Notes: generated from the letters alone by a model not told the origin. 64,000 bases of DNA from Lachnospiraceae bacterium (GCA_022794035.1 JAAWDX010000010.1:1-64000); one strand, 5' to 3'; positions 17,414 through 25,934 are shown, counted from the stretch's first letter. Program-made: numbers and translations.

Positions 17414-19165
17414 ATGGATAAAACCTTTTTTTATACGGTGGGGCAAGGCGAGGACGGGCTGACGCTGGGGCAGGTTCTGCGCTCAGGGCTCGGCCTGACG
17501 GCCCGGCAGATCCGGCAGGTCAAGTTTTTGCCGGACGGCCTTTGGATCAATGAACAGAGAGAGCAGAGCGGCCGGCTTGTGACGACGCGCACGCAGGTAA
17601 AGGCGGGAGATGCGATCAAGGTATGCTTTCGGGAACGGATGCAGAATGTAGAGGCTACGCCGGGAGAGCTGAGCGTTATTTATGAGGATGAAGATCTGAT
17701 CTTTGTGGATAAGCCGGCCGGAATGGCGGTGCACCCGGCACACGGGCATTTTACCGATACGCTGGCTAATCTTCTGGCCGCCAGGTATCATGAGCCGGTA
17801 AGGCTGATCGGCAGGCTGGATAAGGATACCTCCGGCCTGATCGGCGCCGCCAGAAATAGCGTAGCAGTGACGCGCATGGAGGCGCAGAGAAGGACGCATC
17901 GTCTGACCCGTGAATATCTGGCGCTGGTAGAAGGCCGGATGGAAGGAGAGGGCCGCATCTGCCACCCCCTCAAAGAGCAAAGAGGCGCGCTCATGCAGAT
18001 GTGCGTCGATCCGCAGGGAAAGCCGGCCGAGACCGAGTACCGCGTGTGGCATAGCTGGCGGGATTGCTCACTGGTCTGGCTGCGGCTGCGTACAGGACGG
18101 ACCCACCAGATCCGGGTGCATATGGCCCATGAGGGGCATCCGCTGCTAGGGGACCCGCTTTACGGAAAGGCAGACAGGCTGCTAAACAGGGCGGCGCTGC
18201 ATTCGTGGCGCATCCGGGCCGAGCAGCCCTTTACGCAGGTGCCGCTGGAGCTTACATCGCTGCCGCCGGACGATTTCAGATGCAGATGGGAGATTGAAAT
18301 GAAGAACGAATATAAAGAGTACATGGAGCGTCTCACGTTTCCGCCCGCAGCGGTCGAGGCGCTGCTGCAAAAGGCCGATGCACGCCTTGACGTGCTGTGC
18401 CAGCGCTATATGGCAGGGGAGATCACGCTTCAGGAGGCGCAGGAGGCGATCGGCGAGGACTACGGCGCGTATATGGCGTTTCTGGTCGGGTGCCTGCCGG
18501 AGCTGCGCCGGTGCTATGCGGCCGCGGGGCTGCCCGAGGAGCTGTTTTGGCATACGATGATGGATCTGAAATATAAGCTGATGGAATGTCACACGGTCAA
18601 GGGGCTGTGGGGCAATTTTGCGTTTTGGTGGTATGACCGCTTTTATAAAATGACGCGCTTTACGCTGGGGCGCCTGCAATTTGAAACTGTGACGTATGAA
18701 TGGCCGGCGTATACCTGCGGCGGCATCACGGTGCAGCCGGGCGATCCGGTAGTGAATATCCATATTCCTTCGGCCGGGCCGCTCACTGAGGAGCTGCGGC
18801 GGGAGGCGTATCAGAAGGCGTATGAGTTTTTCCCGGCATGCCGGAAAAAGGACGCGCTGCCCCTGGTTTGTCATTCGTGGCTGCTGGATCCGGAGTACCG
18901 GACATTTTTGCCGGCATCGTCCAATCTGATCGGATTTCAGAAGGATTTTGAGATCATTGCCTGCGAGAAGCAGGAGGAATTTAAAGATGCCTGGCGTGTC
19001 TTTGGGGCTGACGGCGGCAAGAAGCCGCAGGAGCTGCCACGGGATACGTCGATGCGGCGGGGCTTTGCCGATTTTTTGAGCGCCGGCGGCAGAACGGGCA
19101 TTGGCAGCGGCATTATGCTGTGGGGACCTGAGGGAAGGATCACAGACGAAAAGGAGGAGCTATGA
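17414..19165 (+). CDS. RluA-type pseudouridine synthase fused to GNAT-like acyltransferase
   Basis: A continuous 583-residue frame with two unrelated halves. Residues 1-290 are an RluA pseudouridine synthase: an S4-like N-terminus, FVDKPAGMAVHP at about 97-108, the catalytic D136 in GRLDKDTSGL (the usual first His is Gly133), and GRTHQIRVHMAHEGHPLLGD near 226. Residues 296-583 resemble the two-part acyltransferase proteins (NAT_N and GNAT_C): LPEELFWHTMMDLK, then WWYDRFYKMTRFTLGRLQFE and VNIHIPSAGPL. Met296 (18299) has GGGAG upstream, so the second half may also be made alone. Such a joint is unusual; sequencing error removing a stop is possible. Confidence 0.8.
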   Translation: MDKTFFYTVGQGEDGLTLGQVLRSGLGLTARQIRQVKFLPDGLWINEQREQSGRLVTTRTQVKAGDAIKVCFRERMQNVEATPGELSVIYEDEDLIFVDKPAGMAVHPAHGHFTDTLANLLAARYHEPVRLIGRLDKDTSGLIGAARNSVAVTRMEAQRRTHRLTREYLALVEGRMEGEGRICHPLKEQRGALMQMCVDPQGKPAETEYRVWHSWRDCSLVWLRLRTGRTHQIRVHMAHEGHPLLGDPLYGKADRLLNRAALHSWRIRAEQPFTQVPLELTSLPPDDFRCRWEIEMKNEYKEYMERLTFPPAAVEALLQKADARLDVLCQRYMAGEITLQEAQEAIGEDYGAYMAFLVGCLPELRRCYAAAGLPEELFWHTMMDLKYKLMECHTVKGLWGNFAFWWYDRFYKMTRFTLGRLQFETVTYEWPAYTCGGITVQPGDPVVNIHIPSAGPLTEELRREAYQKAYEFFPACRKKDALPLVCHSWLLDPEYRTFLPASSNLIGFQKDFEIIACEKQEEFKDAWRVFGADGGKKPQELPRDTSMRRGFADFLSAGGRTGIGSGIMLWGPEGRITDEKEEL

Positions 19166-19464
19166 TTTATTCGATTACGTTGATGGTGGTAGGCGCGGTG
19201 CTGGCAGTGACCGGGTTTCATTTGATGAAGCCAAAGGATGGGGATATTTCAATTGGCGGCGGCGCCTATGTGCAGGCGGATCCGGAGGAAAGACCGCCGT
19301 TTGTGCAGCAGGTAGGCAAAATCCTGCTGGGGATCGGCGTGATTTTATTTGTCGGCGGCTTGGTCTGGATTCTGAGCACTTTATTTATGGCGCTGGCAGG
19401 GATCGTGCTGGTGGCAGCAATTGTCGGCATCATTTGGTATGTAGTGCGCAGCTTTGTGCAATGA
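19162..19464 (+). CDS. Small membrane protein
   Basis: A 100-residue protein of unknown function with three hydrophobic segments (about 3-22, 49-70 and 72-95) and a short soluble loop rich in Gly and Pro between the first two. The start overlaps the stop of the fusion gene in ATGA, with AAGGAGG upstream, so it is translationally coupled to it. A strong terminator follows. No family is recognised. Confidence 0.75.
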   Translation: MIYSITLMVVGAVLAVTGFHLMKPKDGDISIGGGAYVQADPEERPPFVQQVGKILLGIGVILFVGGLVWILSTLFMALAGIVLVAAIVGIIWYVVRSFVQ

Positions 19465-19482
19465 GAGAGCAGATAGGCAATC

Positions 19483-19525
19483 AAAAACAGACAGAGAGGG
19501 TTCGGGTCTCTCTGTCTGTTTTTTG
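19483..19525 (+). terminator. Terminator after the pgsA-fusion operon
   Basis: AACAGACAGAGAG pairs with CTCTCTGTCTGTT around a nine- to ten-base loop and runs into six T residues. Confidence 0.92.
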
Positions 19526-19537
19526 CTGTGAAATGGT

Positions 19538-19870
19538 TTATTCTTTGATAAAGGCCTTGTCCTGAACAGGGATGCCGCCTTCATCCGATATATATCGTTC
19601 AACCTTCATGTGAAGATCATATTTTTCACGCAGCCTTGCGATTTGGTCCATCATAGGCGATTTGTGGTGCAGGTCAATCGATGCCTGATCCTGCCAGCTG
19701 TCGATTAAAAGGACGGTTTCTGCATCCTCCAGCGGAAAAAAGTATTCATACCGGAGGTTCCCGGCTTCACGGCGAATATCGTTTACGATCCCGGTAGAGA
19801 TCATCTCTTGAGCAAATTTTTGGGCGTTTCCATTTTGACCGCTATAATAAATGTTTATGGTAATGGGCAT
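19538..19870 (-). CDS. Antibiotic biosynthesis monooxygenase (ABM) domain protein
   Basis: A 110-residue ferredoxin-like fold protein of the ABM/YgiN type. Hallmarks are the first strand ITINIYYSGQNGNAQKF, then NLRYEYFFPLEDAETVLLIDSW and the helix SPMMDQIARLREKY. Such proteins act on quinols or haem-like compounds or are simply small detoxifying oxygenases; in an anaerobe a redox or binding role is plausible. AAGGAGG precedes the start. It lies 23 bases before the end of mgtE's region and may be cotranscribed with mgtE. Confidence 0.82.
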   Translation of the reverse strand: MPITINIYYSGQNGNAQKFAQEMISTGIVNDIRREAGNLRYEYFFPLEDAETVLLIDSWQDQASIDLHHKSPMMDQIARLREKYDLHMKVERYISDEGGIPVQDKAFIKE

Positions 19871-19893
19871 GGTGCCGACCTCCTTTAAAGTTT

Positions 19894-21297
19894 TTACAGG
19901 TGTAAGGTGTGAATGAGCAAAAGCCAGGCCAGGCCGTAATAGGTGACAACGGCTACGAGGTCGTTGATGGTCGTGATCAGCGGCCCGGAGGCAACGGCCG
20001 GATCAATATGCAGCCGCTTGAGCGCTAAAGGAATCACAGTGCCGGATACGCTGGAGATGAGCAGTGCAAGCAGCAGCGCAGTGCCGGTGCAGAAGGATAC
20101 GGAGAAGGCAAAGACGGGCGTTTGGTTCTTGAATATCAGCAGGTATAGACCGATCAGCAGAAAAGAGAGGAGCCCAAGCACAAGGCCATTGGTGAGACCG
20201 ATGCGGGCCTCCTTGCCGACGAGATAAAGCTTCTGCCTGCTGCTGATTTTTTCATCCATCAGTACACGGATGGTAACAGCAAGGGACTGCGTGCCTACAT
20301 TTCCAGCCATGTCGAGGACAAGGGATTGGAAGCTGATGATGAGGGTCAAATGGGCGACTACGGTCTCAAACATGCCGACAACACTGGAGACAACAAGTCC
20401 AAGCCCCAGCAGAATCATAAGCCATGGAAGGCGCTTGCCAATGCTTTTGCGGAGGGGCTCATGCAGATCCTCCTCAGAGGAGAGACCGGCCAGCTTGGCG
20501 TAATCATCGCCCATCTCATCATCGACAAGCTGTGTGATGTCCTGTGATGTCAGGACGCCGATCAGGCGGTTATCCGCATCGAGCACAGGAATGGAATCCT
20601 CGGAGTAGTCTTTGATCTCTTCAATACAGTCTTCAATCTGCTCGCTGGCATACACATATGGATAAGATGTCATGATGATGGCGCTTAGCTCCGTGTTTTC
20701 GCGCGCAATGATCAGATCCTTCAGATCGATGGCGCCAAGCAGCGTTTCATCGGGCGTCACGACGTAGATCGTTGAGATATTGTCATTATCGGCGGCCTGA
20801 TCGATGAGCTGGCGCATGGCCTGCCGCACGCTGATATCGGCATGAATGGAGATATAGTTGGTCGTCATCTTGCTTCCGATTTCATCCTCGTCGAAGGAGC
20901 TGAGCAGGGCAATCTCATGCTTTACCTCATCGTCCATGAGCTCGATGAACATGCGGCGGCTATCCTTTTCAAGCTGGCGCAGATAGTCAAGGGTGGTAGT
21001 GATCTCAAATTGGGAAAGGAGCTGGATGCGCCTGCGGATGCCAAGCTCATCCAAATAGGCATTGAGCTTTTCTGAATATTCTAATACACGCGCCAGCGTG
21101 GGAGTATCTAAAACGCGGTATAGCTTGGCGCGTTCTTCATGGGTGAGAAGCTCTAGGGAAGCGGCGATATCATTTTCATGATATACGATGATCTTCTCCT
21201 TTAAAAGGGCTGGTGTGAGATTGCTGCGCAGAATCTGCGCAATTTCGCTTTTATAATCGGGATGCTGTGCGAGCGCTAAGGTTTCATTGGTGTTCAT
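19894..21297 (-). CDS. mgtE: Magnesium transporter MgtE
   Basis: A 467-residue MgtE channel for magnesium. An N-terminal helical domain with the repeated LLxxLxxxERAKLYRVL pattern (about 20-130) is followed by two CBS domains (about 135-255; ILTSQDITQLVDDE near the end) that sense magnesium, a linker helix, and five membrane helices from about 290. The conserved pore segment DMAGNVGTQSLAV is present, as is ISSVSGTVIPLALKRLHIDPA. ATG at 21297 follows AAGGAGG; the longer frame to 21363 has no ribosome site. Upstream is an unusually long leader (21298-21592). Confidence 0.95.
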   Translation of the reverse strand: MNTNETLALAQHPDYKSEIAQILRSNLTPALLKEKIIVYHENDIAASLELLTHEERAKLYRVLDTPTLARVLEYSEKLNAYLDELGIRRRIQLLSQFEITTTLDYLRQLEKDSRRMFIELMDDEVKHEIALLSSFDEDEIGSKMTTNYISIHADISVRQAMRQLIDQAADNDNISTIYVVTPDETLLGAIDLKDLIIARENTELSAIIMTSYPYVYASEQIEDCIEEIKDYSEDSIPVLDADNRLIGVLTSQDITQLVDDEMGDDYAKLAGLSSEEDLHEPLRKSIGKRLPWLMILLGLGLVVSSVVGMFETVVAHLTLIISFQSLVLDMAGNVGTQSLAVTIRVLMDEKISSRQKLYLVGKEARIGLTNGLVLGLLSFLLIGLYLLIFKNQTPVFAFSVSFCTGTALLLALLISSVSGTVIPLALKRLHIDPAVASGPLITTINDLVAVVTYYGLAWLLLIHTLHL

Positions 21298-21592
21298 TGT
21301 CCTGTTTACCTCCTTGAATGAGTATGGGATCAGATGGCCGCATACTTTTGGGCATACAGGCAAAAGGGCATAAAAATACCATTGCCGTTAAACCTAAGTA
21401 TGCATAAAATCCATCTTTTGATGCGATGGTGCAGCGTGAGAAACAGGCAATGGTGTTAATATATTAAATGTTAGGCATGTACGGACAGTATCTGAACCGA
21501 TTTTAGCGCCGTTATATGATATAAAAACACCCTGCCGCTACTTCGACTACTACTGCCGTCCATGATTTCACCTCACTTTTAATTTATGATGA
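21298..21592 (-). promoter_or_regulatory. Structured leader of mgtE
   Basis: About 295 bases between the promoter start point and the mgtE start codon. It contains a small open frame (21471-21563) and then a long hairpin: ACCATTGCC (21446-21454 on the minus strand) pairs with GGCAATGGT (21378-21386), enclosing a smaller CCATC/GATGG hairpin, and is followed by ATTTTTA. This looks like an attenuator for magnesium or translation of the small frame. The conserved core of the known M-box riboswitch was looked for and not seen. Confidence 0.55.
21471..21563 (-). CDS. Possible 30-residue leader peptide before mgtE
   Basis: ATG at 21563 with GTGAGGTG six bases upstream opens a 30-codon frame that starts with a Ser/Arg/Gly-rich run (MDGSSSRSSGR) and ends with ITALKSVQILSVHA. 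It lies wholly inside the mgtE leader, just before the attenuator-like hairpin, as expected for a control peptide. No homolog is recognised; length is short and chance cannot be excluded. Confidence 0.45.
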   Translation of the reverse strand: MDGSSSRSSGRVFLYHITALKSVQILSVHA

Positions 21593-21598
21593 TACGTC

Positions 21599-21627
21599 AG
21601 TATATCATATTCTCATGGATTTGGCAA
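21599..21627 (-). promoter_or_regulatory. Promoter of mgtE
   Basis: On the minus strand TTGCCA (21622-21627), 17 bases, TATACT (21599-21604). Confidence 0.65.
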
Positions 21628-21674
21628 TGCAGGAATACAGAACGCCTGTATTTGGGGTGAATGGCGAATGAACA

Positions 21675-21748
21675 GGGGATCTGAAGGACGACTTGAATGG
21701 GGATTTGAAGGACGACTTGAATGGGCGACTTGAATGGGCGGCTTGAAT
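21675..21748. repeat. Short tandem repeats
   Basis: Two 24-base copies of GGGGATYTGAAGGACGACTTGAAT-type sequence (21675-21698, 21699-21722; one mismatch) followed by two 13-base shortened copies ending in CTTGAAT (21723-21735, 21736-21748). No gene is supported here; the minus-strand frame across it is a Pro/Ser/His-rich by-product of the repeat. Confidence 0.8.
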
Positions 21749-21870
21749 GGGGGGCGCTGCGCCGGGAGTGGCTGAAATTTGCGATATGGCGGAATTCTGG
21801 TCAGCTTTTTTTGAGCAGGTCCGTCCCTTGAGGAGTGCCGTAGCCCGTTGTCTTTTTCTGATATCTGTTT

Positions 21871-22060
21871 TTTAACGTACCTTAGTCCCATTTAGTAAGT
21901 TATCTATCTACTGTTTTTGTTAATATAACTGGGTAAATTACCGTCTTTCCCAGTTGCATTGATTTTGAGTCTCTATGATAACGTATGATTTAATACGTTA
22001 ATTGGTTGTAAAACCGCTATGGTTAACGGTCTTAAAGGCCCCTTTGCACGTTAAAATGAT
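21871..22060. repeat. AT-rich intergenic stretch with TAACGTA inverted repeats
   Basis: Two inverted repeats are seen: AACTGGG/CCCAGTT (21927-21955) and TAACGTAT/ATACGTTA (21979-22000, six-base loop). Further single AACGTA or ACGTTAA words lie at 21873 and 22048. The same words make the nested repeat at 48378-48518. No coding frame with a ribosome site is present. Confidence 0.5.
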
Positions 22061-22124
22061 CTCAAATTCTTTCTCTAAACTACCTAAGCATGTGACTGAG
22101 AATTTTCTGCCATGAATCGCTGGA

Positions 22125-22157
22125 TTTTTTCAGCTAATTTCAAGTTTTCCACCATAC
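22125..22157. repeat. Dispersed AT-rich repeat, copy 1
   Basis: Contains the words TTTTTTCAGCTAATTTC (22125-22141) and TTTTCCACCATAC (22145-22157), both found again between 37134 and 37233. The function is unknown. Confidence 0.6.
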
Positions 22158-22169
22158 ACAGCTGAATTT

Positions 22170-22396
22170 ATGATATAATATAGACACAGAACGACCGCAA
22201 GAATCCCGAAGGGATTTCTTGCCAAGTTCAGCGAGGAATGAGCTGAACTTATGATATAATAAAGGCGGCAAGGCAATTTAGGCTAATCGAGCCCCTGAGC
22301 CGCCTTCCAAGTTTGCCTTTGGCAAACTTGTGATATCGCCATGATATAATACAGACACAGGACGACCCAAGTTCAGCGAGGAACGAGCTGAACTTT
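22170..22396 (+). repeat. Hairpin-rich dispersed element with TGnTATAAT boxes, copies 2 and 3
   Basis: 22170-22250 repeats the first part of the element at 9381 nearly exactly: TGATATAAT, the CACAGAACGACCGCAAG segment, hairpin A and hairpin B (AAGTTCAGC/GCTGAACTT). It is followed by TGATATAAT (22252-22260), a different stem (AAGGCGGC/GCCGCCTT, 22262-22306), hairpin D (CAAGTTTGCC/GGCAAACTTG, 22308-22330), another TGATATAAT (22342-22350) and a shortened unit lacking hairpin A but with hairpin B (22368-22395). The changes in hairpin B preserve pairing relative to copy 1. Confidence 0.75.
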
Positions 22397-22525
22397 TACC
22401 GCCGGGTAAGATGCAATGCGTCAAGTTTTCTATCGTTAGGCCTTTGAAGATAGAAAGCATTGGCGCTATTTTTATGATTCAAACAGAAGACGGCCATTTA
22501 TACCGCTTCAGAATGGAGGAGCAGA

Positions 22526-23854
22526 ATGAAACAACAATCTTGCAAGCCAATCTTTTTAAAATATACGATATTAAGCATATTGGGAACACTTGGTGTTTCG
22601 TGTTATATATTGGCGGATACCTTTTTTGTGTCAAAGGGGCTGGGCAGTCAAGGGCTTACAGCGCTTAACCTAGCGATACCCATTTATAATTTCATTCATG
22701 GTACAGGACTGATGCTGGGGATGGGCGGTGCCACAAAGTTTTCCATTTATCAAAGTCAGCATAGAAAAGAAGAGATGGATGAGATATATACCAACACCCT
22801 CTATCTTGCCCTTATATTTTCTGCGGTATTTGTCTTCACGGGGCTGTTTTTCTCCGAGCACTTGGCCAAAATGCTGGGAGCGGATCATTACACAGCAGGC
22901 ATGACCGTTACGTATTTGAGATGGCTTTTGATTTTTGCGCCGGCGTTTATTCTGAATGATATTTTGCTTTGTTTTGTGAGAAATGATGACGGACCGCAGC
23001 TTTCCATGATGGCCATGCTGATTGGCAGCTTTTCCAATATAGGCCTAGACTATCTTTTCATTTTTCCCTGTCAGATGGGCATCTTTGGAGCCGTTTTTGC
23101 CACAGGACTTTCACCGATCATTAGTATGGCCATGATGCTGCCGCATTGGACAAAAAAGAAAAATACATTTCACCTTATGCGCAGCAGAATGAATACGCTG
23201 ATGCTTAAGCATAGTATGTCGCTGGGGCTTCCCTCTTTAATCGCACAGCTTTCTTCCGGAGCGGTGATGATTGTTTTTAATAGATTGATTTTGAGGCTGG
23301 AGGGAAATATCGGGGTCGCAGCGTATGGCGTGATTGCCAATCTTTCGCTCGTGATTGTGGCGATATATACGGGGATCGCGCAGGGCGTTCAGCCCCTTCT
23401 CAGCCGTTTTTACGGGCAGAACGATACAAAACAGCTGCAAACCGTACAGGGATATGCGATGATTCTCATGTTGATAGTTTCGGTCATCTTATATGCGGCC
23501 AGTTTCATTTTTGCCGGCCCCATCGCCGCCGTCTTTAACAGCGAGAGGCAGGCGGCACTGCAGCAAATGGCGGAGATGGGCTTAAAGCTGTATTTTATTT
23601 CAAATGGATTTGCTGGCTATAACATTATTTTAGCCACCTATTTCACCTCCATCGAAAAGGCAAGGCCTGCACAGATTCTTTCAGTTCTGAGAGGATTTGT
23701 TGTGATACTTCCACTGGCTTTTTTAATGGCCGCGGTATGGAAAATGACAGGTATATGGCTTACCTACCCAGTGACAGAGGGAGTCGTGGCATTGGCGGGG
23801 ATTATCGTATATAAACGGATAAAAAGAAAAGCTGACGCAGAGCACATGGCTTGA
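22526..23854 (+). CDS. MATE family efflux transporter
   Basis: A 442-residue multidrug/oligosaccharidyl-lipid/polysaccharide exporter with about twelve membrane helices in two halves. The first half shows the usual early pattern of a D in helix 1 (YILADTFFVSKGLG) and GMGGATKFSIYQS; the second begins at GLPSLIAQLSSGAVMIVFNR. It should expel cationic compounds using a sodium or proton gradient. The start follows GGAGGAG. An earlier frame from 22411 in another phase has no support. A terminator hairpin follows at 23990. Confidence 0.92.
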   Translation: MKQQSCKPIFLKYTILSILGTLGVSCYILADTFFVSKGLGSQGLTALNLAIPIYNFIHGTGLMLGMGGATKFSIYQSQHRKEEMDEIYTNTLYLALIFSAVFVFTGLFFSEHLAKMLGADHYTAGMTVTYLRWLLIFAPAFILNDILLCFVRNDDGPQLSMMAMLIGSFSNIGLDYLFIFPCQMGIFGAVFATGLSPIISMAMMLPHWTKKKNTFHLMRSRMNTLMLKHSMSLGLPSLIAQLSSGAVMIVFNRLILRLEGNIGVAAYGVIANLSLVIVAIYTGIAQGVQPLLSRFYGQNDTKQLQTVQGYAMILMLIVSVILYAASFIFAGPIAAVFNSERQAALQQMAEMGLKLYFISNGFAGYNIILATYFTSIEKARPAQILSVLRGFVVILPLAFLMAAVWKMTGIWLTYPVTEGVVALAGIIVYKRIKRKADAEHMA

Positions 23855-23989
23855 CGATGGCCGTGCGACGGTTTTGATAGGCGCTCAGCGCCCAAAAGAT
23901 CACGGCTCCCGGGGTCTATTCGGCGGTGCTGCGAGAACTTACAGAAGGAGCCGCCTTGCGGAACGATAAATTGGCACTACTATGATAAG

Positions 23990-24042
23990 AGAGAGGGAGT
24001 TTGGACGACTACGGTGGTATGTCATCTAAACTCCCTTTCTCT
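23990..24042. terminator. Bidirectional terminator with a conserved loop, copy 1
   Basis: AGAGAGGGAGTTT pairs with AAACTCCCTTTCTCT, between the MATE gene and the converging XRE gene. The loop contains CTACGGTGGTATG (24009-24021), which recurs reversed in the hairpin at 27220-27275. The inner closing pairs are GAC/GTC here. Confidence 0.75.
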
Positions 24043-24545
24043 TATTTACGGATTAATAAAATACCGGCGAGTGCCCCTGTAAAAATGATGGGCGCTAAGC
24101 GGACAAACAGATATTCAAATGTGTGAAAGGCGGCGCCGAAAACGGCGGTTTCAGGATCATGATAATCCCAGCCTAGATAAGGGCTGTTTAATACAATCAG
24201 GGCTGAAAAAATTATGACGATAGCGGCACATAGCGCGATAAGCATCCAGTGAAGCGCATTTCTTTTGGCAGCCCTTTCTCGGGCAAGCTGCAGGTTGATC
24301 ACTTCCAGTTTTTCAGAAATTGTTCTTACGTCATCCGCCTGCGGCACAGCAACTGTTTCACCAAGCAGTGTGCTGACAGGCGTTTCCAGCACCTCAGACA
24401 GGGAGATTAGCATATCCGAATCGGGAACCGACAATCCATTCTCCCACTTGGAGACGGTTTGCCGCACCACATTTAATTTGATAGCCAGTTCTTCCTGCGA
24501 AAGCCCTTTGGATTTTCGGATGGTCTTGATGTTTTGATTTAGCAT
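24042..24545 (-). CDS. XRE family regulator with membrane anchor
   Basis: A 167-residue protein with a helix-turn-helix domain at 1-60 (IRKSKGLSQEELAIKLNVVRQTVSKWENG), a short charged linker, and two membrane helices at about 97-118 and 140-164. This layout of an XRE domain and C-terminal helices is common in Clostridia and suggests a regulator held at the membrane. AGAGG precedes the start. Target genes are unknown; the FMN reductase and TetR genes lie just upstream on the same strand. Confidence 0.88.
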   Translation of the reverse strand: MLNQNIKTIRKSKGLSQEELAIKLNVVRQTVSKWENGLSVPDSDMLISLSEVLETPVSTLLGETVAVPQADDVRTISEKLEVINLQLARERAAKRNALHWMLIALCAAIVIIFSALIVLNSPYLGWDYHDPETAVFGAAFHTFEYLFVRLAPIIFTGALAGILLIRK

Positions 24546-24639
24546 TAGAATAACCTCTTTTCTTCAAATGTTACCGCCATTATAGGAAGAGTGAACCGTT
24601 GCGGCAAGCAACGCATAATAACATATGAAGTTTATCTGC

Positions 24640-25359
24640 CTATGGCCGCCATGGTCTGGCCTTGCCAAGCCAGCCCTGCTCCGCCCAATACCTTCCGTCG
24701 AGATAGGCTGGGTCATTTTTATGGAGTTTTTGCTGCATCAGACGGCCGACGAGGAACTTCGCTTTTGTAATCCCATTGGTGCGCGCAGGCTTGGCATAGT
24801 CTATCTGGGTAAATTTTTGAGACAGCTTTTGTATTTTTCTTGTCAGCGCTGTCCGCTTTTTTTCGGAAAGCTTTTCCCAGACAATATCGCTCATGAGGGC
24901 ACCGGTGAAGACTACGATTTTAGAAATGCCCCACCAAGATAAGCTGTGCCTGATATCCTTGGCCGCAGATTTTGCTCCTGCGCCTAAACACTGCGTAATG
25001 ATGATGGCTCGTTTTCCAAACATCTCAGGAGCAGGGCGGTGTGGTATCCAGCGGTAGGCAAAATGGTCGAGAAATGCTTTCATGGCTCCCGTAGTATGAA
25101 ATACATAGGCAGGAGAGGTCATGACAATCAAGTCCGCCTCCAAAAGGGATTGTTCTATTTCTGCGATGTATGCGGCGCCCTTGCAGCTATGTTCACCGTT
25201 TATGATACAGCTTACACAGCCGCTGCAAAAATGAGGGCAATCCCTTGGTAGATCGTATTCCGTAATGGTCGCTTTATCCCTAAACGCTGCTAAAAATATC
25301 TCTTTCAGCTGATAGGTCACGCCGCGTTTTTCCGTTCCGTTTATAACCGTTATGTTCAT
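24640..25359 (-). CDS. NAD(P)H-dependent flavin oxidoreductase (flavodoxin-like)
   Basis: A 239-residue flavodoxin-fold reductase. It starts with a strand and phosphate loop ITVINGTEKRGVTYQL, has a cluster of cysteines (CPHFCSGCVSC at about 41-51) typical of the iron-sulfur flavoprotein group, then the TSPAYVFHTTGAMKAFLDHF segment that binds FMN. It probably reduces quinones, nitro compounds or a redox partner. The start overlaps the TetR stop region, with GGAGGTG as ribosome site, so it is controlled by the TetR promoter upstream. Confidence 0.85.
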   Translation of the reverse strand: MNITVINGTEKRGVTYQLKEIFLAAFRDKATITEYDLPRDCPHFCSGCVSCIINGEHSCKGAAYIAEIEQSLLEADLIVMTSPAYVFHTTGAMKAFLDHFAYRWIPHRPAPEMFGKRAIIITQCLGAGAKSAAKDIRHSLSWWGISKIVVFTGALMSDIVWEKLSEKKRTALTRKIQKLSQKFTQIDYAKPARTNGITKAKFLVGRLMQQKLHKNDPAYLDGRYWAEQGWLGKARPWRP

Positions 25360-25361
25360 CC

Positions 25362-25934
25362 TTACACCTCCAAAAGATCATGCAGGAACTCGGCATGCCA
25401 TAGCCTGCGGGCTTCCTTCTGTCTTAAATCGATCGCAAGCATCACCGATGCTGCATGGCAGCGAAGAAATGTCTGCTGCATAACTGAGATCAGGTAAAAG
25501 GTTTTTCTTTTTACAGTGTCTTCGTTCCAGTCGGGACGGCAGGCGGCAACAAGCGGAAGATAGGCAGCGTAGGTTCTGTACGTATTGTCATTTGGCTTTG
25601 GCTGCTTCATATCGGTCAGCATTGAAATTTTGGAAATGGTATAATGCGCAAACAGATAATCAAGAGTCATATTGCCGAGATATTCCAATTTCTTAAAAGG
25701 GGTAAAACATTCTGTTTCTTCTTGGATCTCCTGAAACTGTAAAACAATCTTATTGACTATACGCTCAACGCATACTTCAAGGAGCCTGTCCTTATTTCCA
25801 AAATGATAATTCACAAGGCCTAAGCCGACACCGGCATTTTTGCATATCTCGCGGACGGTAATGGTTTCCAGCGCCTCGCCTCTTTCCTCAATGAGTGCAA
25901 TCGTTGCCTGTATAATGCTTTCTTTATGATCCAT
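25362..25934 (-). CDS. TetR family regulator
   Basis: A 190-residue TetR-type repressor. The helix-turn-helix is at about 20-45 (ITVREICKNAGVGLGLVNYHFGNKDRLL), followed by an all-helical ligand domain with no recognised relatives. ATG at 25934 has AGGAGG upstream; the frame could begin at 25979, but that lies inside the operator region. It precedes the flavin reductase gene in one operon, and two palindromes overlap their shared promoter, so it represses itself and the reductase. Confidence 0.9.
   Translation of the reverse strand: MDHKESIIQATIALIEERGEALETITVREICKNAGVGLGLVNYHFGNKDRLLEVCVERIVNKIVLQFQEIQEETECFTPFKKLEYLGNMTLDYLFAHYTISKISMLTDMKQPKPNDNTYRTYAAYLPLVAACRPDWNEDTVKRKTFYLISVMQQTFLRCHAASVMLAIDLRQKEARRLWHAEFLHDLLEV

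Noticed and set aside
18182-18874. Minus-strand frame of 230 codons
   Set aside because: It lies antisense to the acyltransferase half of the fusion gene and shows biased composition without motifs.
21298-21592. M-box magnesium riboswitch
   Set aside because: The conserved GUUAGGUGAGGCUCCU-like core and its loops were not found in the leader.
21613-21891. Minus-strand frame of 92 codons
   Set aside because: It spans the short tandem repeat and the mgtE promoter; its Pro/Ser/His repeats come from the DNA repeat.
22411-22668. Small plus-strand frame before and into the MATE gene
   Set aside because: It runs in a different phase through the MATE start; no domain and the ribosome site belongs to the MATE gene.
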